64,000 nucleotides of DNA, from assembly GCA_934047225.1 (NCBI GenBank), contig CAKOHE010000044.1:186001-250000 (forward strand), given 5' to 3'. The position numbers were made by a program, and so were the translations under genes. The stretch is from Ypsolopha sequella (Eukaryota; Arthropoda; Insecta; Lepidoptera; Ypsolophidae). Of the stretch, positions 50,501 to 59,305 are shown piece after piece (the stretch's first letter is position 1; each line of letters starts with the position of its first letter). Under the pieces are notes generated by a model. That model did no database searches. It saw only the letters and a program-made list of their open reading frames with translations, and was not told the origin of the DNA.

Positions 50501-50797
50501 CTTAAGGAACAATCTAATCAGGAATTATCGGTCCACGATAAGCATCACTACACGCTTATTTATATGGTCATATTTATCATATTGGTTGCGGGAACAGTTG
50601 GTATTTACTGGAAGATCAAGAAGGGCTCCGAGTCAACGGCACCGCCACAGACCAACGATGCACCAGACGAAATAAACATTGTTAGTGAATTGGACCCAAA
50701 GTTACAGTTACAAGTTTTGAGTGAAAGTCAATCAGGTTTAAGTGTTAATAAGGCTACCTCGCCAATAGTGAATCGTTCTAAGAATTTTGAACTCTGA
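44513..50797 (+). CDS. BEL/Pao gag-pol-env polyprotein (internal deletion)
   Basis: About 2,094 codons from ATG 44513 (2,136 from the upstream in-frame ATG 44387; numbering below uses that one). ~248-420: gag domain of the DUF1759 type (LEVPNFYGECTEWPTFHDLF). ~476-545: Cys/His knuckles (CPLCNHEHELYRC, CVNCLYKHFDNVC, CKECQGEHNTILH). ~600-620: aspartic protease (CDQGSQISIIS). ~880-1012: RT (VITADAEKYFRQI, FYMDDLLGG). ~1097: TKRQLLSDISKIFDPLGW. ~1178: RNase H start (HGFCDAT). Then directly integrase ~1205 (GYVAVFVCLATKAVHLE), SDNG (D1255) and GIWESAVKS (E1308). ~1527: hydrophobic segment. 1642-1645: RRKR cleavage-type site followed by a glycine-rich fusion-peptide-like stretch, as in baculovirus F and errantivirus envelopes. 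~2057-2075: C-terminal membrane segment. RNase H C-terminal part, integrase zinc finger and the first catalytic Asp are missing, so integrase is probably inactive. Confidence 0.92.
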   Translation: MDVLIKDQVELREKIKTLKTNFGKDSESRKTPEYIKKKLQQLDDLFSKYQSNNDLLQVYKNTKHEYFTENIYENVVASYQQLRLSIEKYGQENKSAKEDKATEPSGLVFEYLSQQNTNFRAFSRLVRSIRLDEINDKWELEDELKSIQLRWKRIDELHLKIDNILQGDDDSYEDEFENYEKAYRDIKRKLYQKISSTVHKEQSTPKLEVPNFYGECTEWPTFHDLFDEAIHSNNSLTKAQKMQHLKGKVKGQAGRLIKHLHTSAENYDSAWEILKQRYSNRQVLFTNNIETFINQPNVQKQSAFELRNLHDTTMECIHAIHNLGVDTSTWDPLLVHLLAKKLDTKTYSEYKEARKNPRDLQSFEEFMNFLELKFTALEPVHQPVQEKERTSSSSALPKKQPYHINPNYANKGFSNYQNRSFKPFYQANIGNTRKCPLCNHEHELYRCKQFLELTPESKLRAISKHKVCVNCLYKHFDNVCTSTKRCKECQGEHNTILHEACMKTLSISKTLIPPPPPLENTKYQGKQHNVNHVAGDGEEILLTTLMLKVRAADGTYVTLNALCDQGSQISIISQSAAQMLGLKRSPYHASVSGIGTGTKQSKGLVTMECLSIYDDYNFTTQALVLSKVINNNLPTMSFNKQTWHHLQNIKLADPKYNVSKPIDILLDASVYSDIIMSGLIKGPAQAPIAQQTKLGWVLSGYVKNFNCCVVINYLAEISRFWEMEDVESTSSVMNEQEQYCEDFYQATTKRLESGRYEIGLPMKPGFEKHLGSSKPKAIAQLKQLEHKMTKNQAFAESYKAFLDEYEELGHMRLVRTSSTEPTCFLPHHGVWKMDSNTTKLRVVFNGSSRKSTGWTLNQLMESGPNLQGDLQKLILTWRTYKYVITADAEKYFRQIIIRESDQPLQSIVWRPSPQVPIEEYRLTTITYGTKAAPFLAIRTLKQLAKDDGEKYPLAAHALENSFYMDDLLGGHNLLDQTKQLQRQLIEILKGAGINLRKWSSNDPDIIKDLASDQLDSHLDFKCSETRKTLGLRWNPSSDTFSFQNKMDCEPSKVGITKRQLLSDISKIFDPLGWLSPLSIRAKLLFQKAWSSGISWDDEVSTEISGEWNQLRNDFQNISVFSIKRHYGNTNQQYQLHGFCDATPKCYACTIYVHLKTNKGRGIRTTKGYVAVFVCLATKAVHLELVSDLSSTAFLAAFHRFRARRATPQHMYSDNGTIFVGCNRLLKAEYQEIKQSLDRDLFSKIEEMDIVWHFNCPGHCNAGGIWESAVKSLKRHLKRVIGEQKLTFEEFTTLLCQVEACLNSRPLCALTESTDDDCLTPGHFLVGGSLLSRPQTDTESINLGKRWQLVQAMNKQFWKSWSSEYLQQLQTRSKWRTPQKNLQVDDVVVIKDDNMAPGKFVLGRVLELHPGKDGYVRVVTLKTQGNILKRPVNKLILLPVNESDEAQQQQQAFNQSDVESSSSAIPQTPQQSTIPSTRSRRTKKTFINIFSMILLVLMTLLSPSNQQDNSASYNITSLKDSQGLYFDKISNLQFIRDKWKLVIYYNMSTYWQGIQDIKQYVNHIKEFTTASNSQYESVILQLEHEVGEIEHYNSLLRTHSRRKRGLVNGVGYIANTLFGVLDERFAEQYESDINKITSNENHLQNLLKNQTIILESESNILRRNENIMNKQFAFIRHRLFNVSSELNKVRLDNNNANYITSSSLAATIILTNIRNIQQSLINTVTDISQGHIDTRLLAPEQLENQINKISSQLQADLILPIEKTSIQSLYKLLRVFTRVLNNLLIIEINIPLLNKELYELDRIISIPLKKDIKSFYIYPTLPYLAFDLRKDMGMLLSESDLQSCLHTSMDRILCSLEKPIYDMKFRQSLCDVSTCTSELLPTCKVRWVKLHYHNQWLYSCCEQCSVRIFCPSVVNVITLKGNGIITIGQGCTIKTNTFAIYAQNNFLSNFYIQQDIKVPEISILNKIINSSIETENNSILQDSKEDIWEQLKVKIDYLKEQSNQELSVHDKHHYTLIYMVIFIILVAGTVGIYWKIKKGSESTAPPQTNDAPDEINIVSELDPKLQLQVLSESQSGLSVNKATSPIVNRSKNFEL

Positions 50798-50930
50798 CTT
50801 TTTAATTTTATCCTTAATTTAAGATAATTGCTATCACCTTGTATCATCTATCATTAATCTATTTAGAATAGTTAATTTTCAGTTATAGCGAATGTTTAAC
50901 ATATTATGTAGTTTTACATCTCGTCTTCTA

Positions 50931-50942
50931 GAGAGGGCAGGA
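50931..50942 (+). promoter_or_regulatory. BEL polypurine tract
   Basis: GAGAGGGCAGGA immediately precedes the 3' LTR and would prime plus-strand DNA synthesis. Confidence 0.7.
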
Positions 50943-51125
50943 TGTTCGGGCAATATGTCTGCACCGCACATTTATGTAGGTTACACGCATCATCATTTTT
51001 ATTCATACGTTTTTACAATAAATTCAGTGTTTCAACAACTCTCAACCCAGGCGGTTTTCTTTATCACTCTAACGAGTAAACCCCGATCGTATCACTATCA
51101 GTAAAATATTGGGACAACCCCAACA
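50943..51125 (+). repeat. BEL 3' LTR
   Basis: 183 bp, one base different from the 5' LTR; followed by the target duplication ATACT at 51126-51130. Confidence 0.95.
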
Positions 51126-51130
51126 ATACT

Positions 51131-51484
51131 CTCTCCTGTCTTCCAAAGGGGTAAGCAAAGAATAAAGATTTTCATCTCACTGTAAAAAAAACTGGAGTTT
51201 TGTGTTCACGAACGAAAATGACGAAAATATCGACATATCGTGTTTTATCTTTTATCAACAACACGACAGGTTTGGTGAGTCGACAGGTCTCACAGTTCAT
51301 CGACCTCTTCGTAGTTCGTACCCACTAATCTTATTGTTGCTTCTTAAGAGGCTACTCCCCGCAAAACCATAATTTATTCTTCCTTGTTTGAATAATCTAG
51401 CATATAAAAATAAATAAATATTAAAATACATATTTAAAAATATGAATAAATATAATTTTAGCTGTATTAGCTTTTTATTTGTAG
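51131..51484. other. AT-rich spacer between the BEL element and a fold-back MITE
   Basis: Right flank of the BEL insertion site. No gene or repeat recognised. Confidence 0.35.
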
Positions 51485-51943
51485 TTTTAACAATTATATG
51501 ATAATAATAAAAAATAAACTTTATATTTTCGATATATTTCGGCCTCATCAGTGAGGCCGTCATCAGTCGAGTGGTTGACAGGTAGAAAATGATAAAAAAT
51601 ATATATGAAAACAAGTTGATACAGTCTGAAAAGGTTATGATAGGAACTATTTATGTTAAAAAGGACGTAAAGTAAAAAAATGAAAAATAAGGTGGTAAAA
51701 TAAAAAAAGAAACAGTTTGGAGGGGAGTACTTGCTGATTGGGTCAGTTGGTCGAGTCTGTCAGTGCTGTTCATATAAATAGTTCCTATCATAACCTTTTC
51801 AGACTGTATCAACTTGTTTTCATATATATTTTTTATCATTTTGTACCTGTCAACCACTCAACTGATGACGGCCTCACTGATGAGGCCGAAATATATCGAA
51901 AATATAAAGTTAATTTTTTATTATTATCATATATTTGTTAAAA
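51485..51943. repeat. 459-bp fold-back MITE
   Basis: Left arm 51485-51655 (TTTTAACAATTATATGATAA and on through CGGCCTCATCAGTGAGGCC) is complementary to 51771-51943 with few mismatches; the middle ~115 bases are unpaired. Inside each arm GGCCTCATCAGTGAGGCC is itself palindromic. It abuts the truncated 5' end of the second BEL element. Confidence 0.8.
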
Positions 51944-52832
51944 CTCAGCGCAAAGCGCTCTCCGCAATCTGGATCTGCCCATGAAGGATTCTGACTATGT
52001 TTTCGTGTCAATGGTGGTGCGAAAACTACAAGGCGAGCTCCGCACTCTTTTCGAGCGGAAGTACGGATCTCGTGCAACTCTGCCCACGCTCAAGAACCTC
52101 ATTGAGTTTCTGGAAGAGCACGCACGCTGCAAGGAGAATGAGTCATCGTTCCTTGCGTCACAGGAGGCTCCTTCTTCATCACGGCTCGGCCCGTCAGAAA
52201 GGCTCGCTCAGCTCAATAAGCTGCTTCAACCCACTCGAGGTACTCCACGTCAGCCCTACCAGGCTCATCAAGAGTTCCGCCCCATAGCTCCTCGGCAGGA
52301 CAATCGCTCCCCCCGTCCTATTCGTCAACCATTTATGGCATTTGAGACAGCGCCAGTTTACTCGGCCCGATCATCCCCATCACCCACTCGCCGACAGAAT
52401 TATTCGGCTCAACCTTCTTCCCCTACTGGTGGTATGCCATGCCCATACTGCAGGAATAGGGGACACAAACTCATCGCCTGCCCAGAGTTCAACAACCAGC
52501 CAGTTCAAGGTCGGTGGGACTTTGTGAACTCACGCAACCGGTGCCGACGCTGTTTGGGTCCTCATTATGAGAACGAGTGCAGGTCTACACGTGCATGCAA
52601 GGAGTGTGGGCGGTCTGACCACCATACTTCACTGCATCGCCATGGGGCCATGTCTCCGACACGCTCATCTGCTCATTTGCTGCCTCCGTCTCTACGTGAG
52701 CAGCCCAGACAGCGCTCAGCGCATGAGCCTCAGTACCGTTCGGCACATGCTACACAGGCATATACGTCCCATCCCAACTCGCCCACTCAATCGCGATCGC
52801 CAAGTAGGTCTCGGGTAGGTAGTCAACAGTGA
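51944..52832 (+). CDS. BEL-2 gag, C-terminal part, ending at an in-frame TGA
   Basis: Reads from the truncation as SALRNLDLPMKDSDYVFVSM then LQGELRTLFERKYG, the end of the DUF1759-type gag domain. A Pro/Ser/Arg-rich linker (~80-150 residues in) and knuckles CPYCRNRGHKLIAC, CRRCLGPHYENEC and CKECGRSDHHTSLH follow. The ORF stops at TGA 52830-52832. The frame then stays open straight into pol. The stop is followed by CTA and sits in a perfect 10-bp hairpin (52815-52824/52831-52840), so regulated readthrough is conceivable (see findings). First internal ATG 51981. Confidence 0.8.
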
Positions 52833-55049
52833 CTACCTACAATAACAGAGCACTATGAAGGCGAGGACGACCAGCACTCAGCACACTCAGCACACTCATC
52901 ACACATTCACTCATCACATACACACTCAGCTCGTTGTCACTCAATGACTTCAACTCCAACAGAAAATTACTGTAACTCCGCACAACGTGTAGTGAACGTC
53001 ACCAACACGCCAATTTTGTTGCCAACCGTCTCACTTAAAATAGCAGACGTAAATGGTCAATTTCACTCAGCACGAGCCCTGTTAGACTGTGGAAGTATGC
53101 TGACTCTTTGTTCTCAGCGCATGGCCACAATTTTAAATTTACCATTAAAGCATACATCTCTAAAAATCGCAGGAGTTGGAAATCAGCACACACAAAACTC
53201 AAAGGCATCAATCACAATTGTATGCCGACCTACTCACCGTGACACACCTATGATCACGGCCACAGCCCATATATTGAAGAACGTAACTGGGTACCTACCG
53301 TTGGAAAAGGTTCCAGATCTCGCTCAGTTAACAGGTCACCCACCAATTCCTCTTGCTGATCGAGAATATCACACACCAGCTCCGGTTGATCTAATACTAG
53401 GATCTGACGTTCTTGGTCAAGTGTTAGACGGAACCAAGGTTTCGCTCGGCCCTGGCAAGCCTATAGCCTTCGGCACGATATTTGATTTTACATTGATTGG
53501 ACCTTTCGAAAGTTTACATACTTCACCCACGAATCAGGTCAACTCAGTTCACATTGTCGGCTCTCACACGGACTCAGAGCATTCCACTCATGACATTCAC
53601 AAAAGTCTTGAGAGGTTTTGGGAATCCGAGGAACCCCAAACTTACAAGCATACCAGCCCATTAGAGGATCAGTGTGAGGACATTTTCCGCACCACAACTA
53701 CTCGTGAACCATCAGGTCAATATGTGGTTACACTGCCCTTTTTGCACAACGCGCCGACATTAGGTTCCACTCACGCTATTGCACTGCGCAGGTTTCTCAA
53801 CTTAGAGAAGAAGTTGCAAGCGAACCCGCCCTTCCGCTCGAAATATGTAGAATTCATGTCAGATTACATAAAATTGGGACATATGTCGCCGTGTCACCCC
53901 AATACCTTTGCTCATAAATCCCATTTCTATATCCCACATCATGGCATATTCAAGCCAGGATCAGAAAAGTTACGCTGTGTGTTTGACGGAAGTTGTAAGA
54001 GCTCAAACGGCGTCAATCTAAATGATTGTCTTCGTACAGGTCCAGCTCTTCAGCAAGATATTGTTGACATTATCATGTCCTTCAGGATCCACTCACAAGT
54101 TTTCAGCACAGACATCCGAATGATGTTCCGAAATATACTCATTCACCCAGAGCAAAGACGTTTTCAACTCATTCTCTGGCGGTCTTCACCCGACCAGCCC
54201 TTGCTCACGTATGCCCTTAATACCGTCACATATGGATTAAGGTCCAGCCCATACCATGCCATCCGCACTTTACTCCAATTGGTTGATGACGAAGGTCATC
54301 GCTACCCCCACGCTGCTCAGGTCCTCCGCAAATCAATATTTGTGGACGACATTCTCTCAGGTGCAGATTCTGTAGAATCTGCTCAGTCGCTCCAAAGCGA
54401 ACTGATCGAGTTACTCGCCCTAGGTGGCTTTCAGCTCAGTAAATGGACCTCCAACTCGCCCCAGCTCCTTGAACGATTCCCAGATGACCAGTGCGACATG
54501 CCCAAGGACTTTGACTTCAGTCCCGACTCTAATTCCATTAAGGTTCTGGGAATACAGTGGATTCCTCAAACTGATGAGTTCACTTATCGCATTTCTCTGC
54601 CCACTCATGCTCAAGTCACAAAGCGCTCCATTCTCAGTACAGTAGCGTCTCTCTATGACCCCAATGGCTGGGTTACTCCAGTCATCTTCCGCGCAAAGAT
54701 TCTTCTCCAGAAGCTTTGGCTTCTGAAAATAGGATGGGATGAGCCTATCTCTGAAGAAGTCCACACAGAGTGGCAACACATCTCAGAGGATCTTCCTCAG
54801 CTCTCAAACCTCCGTTTACCTCGGCACATTTGTAAGTACAAGCCCACGTCTACTTACTCACTTCACGGGTTCGCGGACGCATCAGAGGCTGGCTTTGGTG
54901 CCGCTATCTACCTTCATGAGCGCAATATCACTGGACATGTCAATGTACACCTAATCATTGGCAAGTCCAAGGTCGCACCCATAAAGACTCGTCTCTCAAT
55001 CCCGAAATTGGAGTTGTCAGCCGCGACTCTTTTATCTCAGCTCATATAG
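52833..55049 (+). CDS. BEL-2 pol: protease, reverse transcriptase, start of RNase H
   Basis: Same frame as gag behind the TGA; first ATG 52944. A Ser/His-rich linker leads to the aspartic protease (ARALLDCGSMLTLCSQ), then RT with RCVFDGSCKSSNGVNLND, FSTDIRMMFRNI and the catalytic FVDDILSGAD, the segment TKRSILSTVASLYDPNGWVT and RNase H LHGFADASEAGFGAAIYL. It stops at TAG 55047-55049, where the family's sequence continues one frame over (AIQTHTCWSDSTIVLAW). A one-base loss or two-base gain at ~55047 has thus broken the ORF. Confidence 0.85.
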   Translation, partial: LPTITEHYEGEDDQHSAHSAHSSHIHSSHTHSARCHSMTSTPTENYCNSAQRVVNVTNTPILLPTVSLKIADVNGQFHSARALLDCGSMLTLCSQRMATILNLPLKHTSLKIAGVGNQHTQNSKASITIVCRPTHRDTPMITATAHILKNVTGYLPLEKVPDLAQLTGHPPIPLADREYHTPAPVDLILGSDVLGQVLDGTKVSLGPGKPIAFGTIFDFTLIGPFESLHTSPTNQVNSVHIVGSHTDSEHSTHDIHKSLERFWESEEPQTYKHTSPLEDQCEDIFRTTTTREPSGQYVVTLPFLHNAPTLGSTHAIALRRFLNLEKKLQANPPFRSKYVEFMSDYIKLGHMSPCHPNTFAHKSHFYIPHHGIFKPGSEKLRCVFDGSCKSSNGVNLNDCLRTGPALQQDIVDIIMSFRIHSQVFSTDIRMMFRNILIHPEQRRFQLILWRSSPDQPLLTYALNTVTYGLRSSPYHAIRTLLQLVDDEGHRYPHAAQVLRKSIFVDDILSGADSVESAQSLQSELIELLALGGFQLSKWTSNSPQLLERFPDDQCDMPKDFDFSPDSNSIKVLGIQWIPQTDEFTYRISLPTHAQVTKRSILSTVASLYDPNGWVTPVIFRAKILLQKLWLLKIGWDEPISEEVHTEWQHISEDLPQLSNLRLPRHICKYKPTSTYSLHGFADASEAGFGAAIYLHERNITGHVNVHLIIGKSKVAPIKTRLSIPKLELSAATLLSQLI

Positions 55050-56929
55050 CCATTCAAACACACACATGCTGGTCAGATAGCACAATAGTGTTGGCATGGC
55101 TCAATACCCCACCTCACCGATTACAGACTTTCGAGGCCAATCGAGTGGCTAAGATCACAGCTATTTCAACTAGCCATACGTGGAGGCATGTGCCCACGAA
55201 TCTCAACCCTGCTGACTGTGCAAGCAGAGGCATGTCTGCCCAGTCTCTCTCACTTCATGACCTTTGGTGGTCACCCAGTTGGCTCAAAGAACCTACCTGC
55301 ACTTGGCCCAAGATGCCACCTGCTCTAGGCCATCATGCTCTCCCAGGCCTTAAGCCCAAAAAGGTACCAGCACACATAGCAGTCCCAGATATCGATCTGG
55401 ACTTGCTCACTCGCTACAGCTCACTTGACAAGCTCGTCGGAGTGACGGCTTGTATTAAAAGGTTCATATTCAATTGTCGGCACAGCCCAGATGCACGGCG
55501 CTCTGGTCCGTTGACAGCTAGTGAACGCAGGGACGCTCTGTTGCACTGGGTCCGCTCTGTTCAGCACAATGAGTTTGCTGAAGACATTAATCGTATCCAG
55601 ACTGATAAGGTTTGTCCCGTTCGGCTCCAGCGTCTCTCGCCCTTCATAAAGGACGGCCTCTTGAGAGTCGGTGGTCGTCTCTCTCACGCGTCAATTAGGT
55701 ATGACGCTCAACACCCACTCATTCTACCCAGCTCAAGTCCGCTCGTAGATCTCATTATAGATCACTATCACACAATACACTGCCACCCTGGAGCTGACAC
55801 ATTACACGCCATATTACGCCAGCAGTACTGGATTCTGTCCGCTCGTCGTATTATTAGACACCGCGTGTTTAAATGTATTAGATGTTTCCGGTGCCGCGCT
55901 CAACCTAAGGCTCCGCTCATGGCTGATCTCCCAGTAGACAGAGTTACTCCTCAGCCAGTTTTTAGTCACGTCACGACGGACTTTGCTGGCCACTTCTTCG
56001 TTAAATCCAGCACGTTGCGGAACGCGAAACTCATAAAAGCGTACTTTTGTATTTTCGTTTGCCTCGCAACAAAGGCGGTTCATTTGGAACCAGTCTCTGC
56101 ACTCTCAACGGAAGCGTTCTTTGCGGCATTGCAACGTTTTATCTCACGTCGCGGTACTCCGGTTCTCATTCGCTCAGACTGCGGCACAAACTATGTAGGT
56201 GCTAGGAATCAACTCATTGAAGTTCAGAACTTCCTCAGGTCAAACAATGATGCAATCACTCACAAGCTCGCGAATCAGCACATAACTTGGTTACTGAACC
56301 CGCCTAAAGGGCCTTGGTTCGGCGCTCTGCACGAAATAAACGTAAAATCCACCAAGCAACTACTTTATCGCGTGATAGGTGAACAGCACCTCACTTTTGA
56401 GGAATTCTCTACTCTTTTGGCTCGAATTGAGGCTGTACTCAACTCAAGACCCCTCTGACCAATTTCATCCGACCCTACGGACTTTGAACCTCTCACGGCC
56501 GGACATTTCATTATTGGTCGTCCACTCACCGCTCTACCTGAGCAGTCTTTTGACGACAGACCCATATCTGCTCTTAAACGGTTTCAACTCATTCAAGCGC
56601 TCTCTCAGCGCTTTTGGACTCTCTGGTCCAGATCCTACCTCCATACCCTGCAAACCCGCTCCAAATGGCTCTCCCCTTCTTCCCCTCCTCAAGTGGGTGA
56701 ACTGGTCCTCATCAAAGAGGATGACCTGCCTCCGCTCCAATGGAAGTTGGGGAGAATTCTCCGCACGATACCTGGCAAGGATGGAGTGATCCGAGTTGTG
56801 GATCTGGACACAGCTCATGGAAATCTGCGACGACCTGTGTTCAAGATAGCCAGGCTGCCGTTGGATTCAACTCAAGAGGAGTCGCAGCCCCGGCCCCCCC
56901 AGGATGTTCACGCGCAGCATGACGTGTGA
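55049..56929 (+). pseudogene. BEL-2 RNase H end and integrase, with a nonsense codon
   Basis: Frame shifted relative to the RT part. WSDSTIVLAWLN is the end of RNase H. The integrase zinc finger (HYHTIHCHPGADTLHAIL, then CIRCFRC) and core follow: HVTTDFAGHF (first Asp), IRSDCGTNYVG (second Asp) and FGALHEINVKSTKQLL (Glu). After NSRPL a TGA at 56456-56458 interrupts, and the same frame goes on with TAGHFIIGRPLTALPEQ and the C-terminal domain (GELVLIKEDDLPPLQWKLGR), ending at TGA 56927-56929 just inside the candidate LTR. No envelope region. One frameshift and one nonsense codon mean it is inactive. Confidence 0.8.
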
Positions 56930-57330
56930 TTCGCGCGCGCACGCGCGAACGACCACCCCCCCCCCCGCCGCGCGCCGGTCGAGGCGCGCGCGGGCGCTGG
57001 TCTCATTCTGTTTCGCCGCAACCGTCGACCGAACAATACATGTGTACATATATTCGCGCTGCCAGCACAAATAATATTGTGGACCCATCATTTAGATTGT
57101 GAAAGTGTAGTGTTCACGTTACCAAGAACCAAGACATCCAGCTCATCACTGCCCAAGACGCCAGCTTCATCAGCCCAACGAGAGGAGACGACACGCGGCG
57201 CATTTGCCGGCACATTGAAAACATTCCAACCAGGTCAGTGCACCCACATTGTTTCCCACAATCTTTTCTTCTCCCGTGTCATATCCTCAAATCACATCAG
57301 CCCTACAGTTCTGTAGCCAGCGGCTACACA
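56905..57330 (+). repeat. Candidate 3' LTR of BEL-2
   Basis: TGTTCACGCGCAGCATG begins right after CCAGGA, the same position relative to the ORF end as in the intact element, and a TACACA end lies at 57330. GC-rich first half with a C-run, then CATATATTCGCG and a donor-like CCAACCAG|GTCAGT at ~57231. With the 5' LTR missing, the boundaries cannot be confirmed by comparison. Confidence 0.4.
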
Positions 57331-57639
57331 GGGTAATTATTCTAAATAATATATAGCTTCATTCTTACCTCATAAATATTAATTAATGATATACGTGAAT
57401 ATAGAAACCTATTTGTCAGTCAATATCTCGGCAAAACAATCGAGATTTTACTCGAGTGTGACCAATCGGCGTTGAATCGATTATCTTGGAGGCATTGAGA
57501 TATTTGCATAATTATTAAAGTATATGTCTCGGTTCTCATGATAGCTAGACTTGAATTATTCTATGCAAAATCTTCATAGTACCAAAGCAGCTGGCTAGAA
57601 GTCAAGAAAACTAACAGAAATTTTCGACAAAATGAGATT
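57331..57639. other. Spacer
   Basis: AT-rich; nothing recognised. Confidence 0.3.
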
Positions 57640-58055
57640 TTGGATTCTATTACACTGTGTAATTTTGTGGGATCAAGGTGTGGTAACAAGGTGGTAGAGC
57701 TGATGCCGGGCTCGACTGTGGAGGTACCACCGTCTAACTTGGAGACACCCTTGAAGTAATTCGGGGGAGAGTAAGAAGACAGCTCACAGACAAAAAACCA
57801 GGAGGCCCGCCATGCCTGGGACCGATAGATGGCGGTATATCCATCCCTAATAGCCGAGCCTGATGTGGAACAGACTAGTGACGGGCAGCGGCGTCACTGG
57901 TGTGAGGGTTCCGGCACCGCGTTTACCAACCCGCCTGCCCAGCGTGTGTGAGTATGGGCAATTCTTCCAGGATGACTGCCGGGAGTGGCAAAGTCCTGGA
58001 AAGGCTTATGTCCAGCAGTGGATGAACTAGGCTGATGGATGGATGGATGATGTAA
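57640..58055. repeat. SINE- or LINE-3'-end-like interspersed repeat
   Basis: Ends GTCCTGGAAAGGCTTATGTC, CAGCAGTGGATGAACTAGGC and a (GATG)n run, the pattern I know from the 3' ends of lepidopteran RTE-type LINEs and the SINEs that share them. The upstream part (GGTGTGGTAACAAGGTGG, CCCGCCATGCCTGGGACCG) is GC-richer and non-coding. No internal pol III promoter was confidently found. Confidence 0.5.
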
Positions 58056-58499
58056 TTTTACTCAAAAATGCTTGTAATGTGGTTATTATTTTGACAACCT
58101 TCTTTGAGAAAAGTCGCCCTTTACACACTTCTTGAATAGGCGCCAGCAAAGTTATATGGAATTTCATTGCTGGTGAGTTTTAGCCATCAGCAATTTCCTT
58201 TGTAAAATCATTATTCTCGAGTTTTGTTTCAAGAATACGCCACGCCTCTCTCCCGGAGCAGTAGACAGAGACTATAAATTTCCATCTAATACGATCCAGA
58301 CACACCTCTGCCGCCTCTAGTCTTAATCACTTTAGTCAGCCCTTTGATAACACAGTCCAGAATTTCTACACTTTCTCCACCCTTAAATTATATAGCTTAT
58401 TCAAAAATTTATTTAACCAACTAATATGATTGAAGAGCGTTTCGCAGCCGGATTGTGAAAAACCCGCTTTTTTCTAATTAATGGAAAAAGAACACTCAA
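58056..58499. other. Spacer between repeats
   Basis: Contains CTCTCCCGGAGCAGTAGACAG-like sequence around 58245, perhaps another LINE 3' fragment; no gene. Confidence 0.3.
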
Positions 58500-59035
58500 T
58501 TTAAAATTTACTCAATAGAAATGCGCTCCTGCAACAGTCAAAGGATAGCTATTCAAGTAAACAGAACAGTATTTTACAGTGACTCATTTTCGGTACACGC
58601 TGCAAAACTCTGCTGGAATCGCTTACCAGTGTCAATTCAGGCATTGAAAAATACAAATCACTTTAAAATAAAAGTAAAACAATTTTTCTCAAAAGAGTAC
58701 CCATCTTAGAACTCAAATATCCAATATTATTATAATTTTTGTATGTTTATTTATTATTTATATATGTATGTGTATATTTTATACGTATGTATTCATTTAT
58801 TTAAGTATGTTCACGTATTCTTATATATAAGTTGATGTCTTAGATATTTAGTTTATATTTTAATCTTGATCTCCCTATTATTTTCTGTTTAGTATTTACA
58901 CCTCCACATGTTATATTTTGTTAATCTTTCTGTTAGCTACCAATTGTTGCCTGGAAGATATTGCTAGTAACAATAAGTGCCGCCCTTGTACACCGTGTTT
59001 AATTGTTTCTTTTGTCTTTTACGTTGGGATGTAAT
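58500..59035 (+). pseudogene. LINE 3' end remnant
   Basis: 58521-58709 reads IQVNRTVFYSDSFSVHAAK, CWNRLPVSIQALKNTNHFKI and KVKQFFSKEYPS, the standard C-terminus of Jockey/CR1-type polyproteins ('R.WN.LP..I....s...FK..l...l'). The 3' UTR contains a TATGTATG-rich stretch and ends with TTGCCTGGAAGATATTGCTA and AATAAGTGCCGCCC, a LINE end I recognise as common in insects. 5'-truncated. Confidence 0.65.
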
Positions 59036-59153
59036 AATCGTCGGTGAAACGCGGGTGTACCGAATATATTTCACAGTTCACACTCGGAACACCTCTGACA
59101 CGCCCTCGGGGATTCATGTCGTGTCGTGATATTTGTATCGTATATCATTATAT

Positions 59154-59305
59154 ACAACGTGTAACAGAAAGGTGTAACCAAATTTGAAGAGCTTATTCAG
59201 TCGATGGTATAGAACAACTTTTACTATGGAGCAAACCCTGTATCCCGAAAAAAATAAAATCGACTGTTTCATAGGAAAATGCAATGCCGCCCGGCCGAAA
59301 TGCCT
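59154..59305. repeat. Half MITE, GTGTAACAGAAAGG family
   Basis: TACAACGTGTAACAGAAAGG through CTTTTACTATGGAGC matches the left half of the element at 2659-2930; the right arm is absent. Confidence 0.7.

Larger units (their letters stand above)
43861..51125 (+). mobile_element. Complete BEL/Pao LTR retrotransposon with envelope-like domain
   Basis: 7,265 bp bounded by 183-bp LTRs (43861-44043, 50943-51125) and the 5-bp direct repeat ATACT (43856-43860, 51126-51130), the duplication size expected for BEL integrases. Primer-binding site at 44051, polypurine tract at 50931. The LTRs differ at a single base (G at 43967, A at 51049, a CpG-to-CpA change), so the insertion is young. One ORF covers gag, pol and an envelope-like region. 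The ~1.08-kb deletion between RNase H and integrase suggests it depends on a helper for integration. Confidence 0.95.
51944..57330 (+). mobile_element. Second, older BEL/Pao element, 5'-truncated
   Basis: Starts in the middle of gag against the fold-back MITE and runs to a candidate 3' LTR. Coding parts: gag C-terminus and knuckles, TGA, protease-RT-RNase H, frameshift near 55047, integrase, nonsense TGA 56456-56458, integrase C-terminus. It is clearly a different lineage from the element at 43861: GC-richer, no envelope, and with the full RNase H and integrase region. Confidence 0.85.

Noticed and set aside
58521..58709. Independent small gene
   Set aside because: The sequence is a LINE C-terminus and is followed by a LINE-type 3' UTR.
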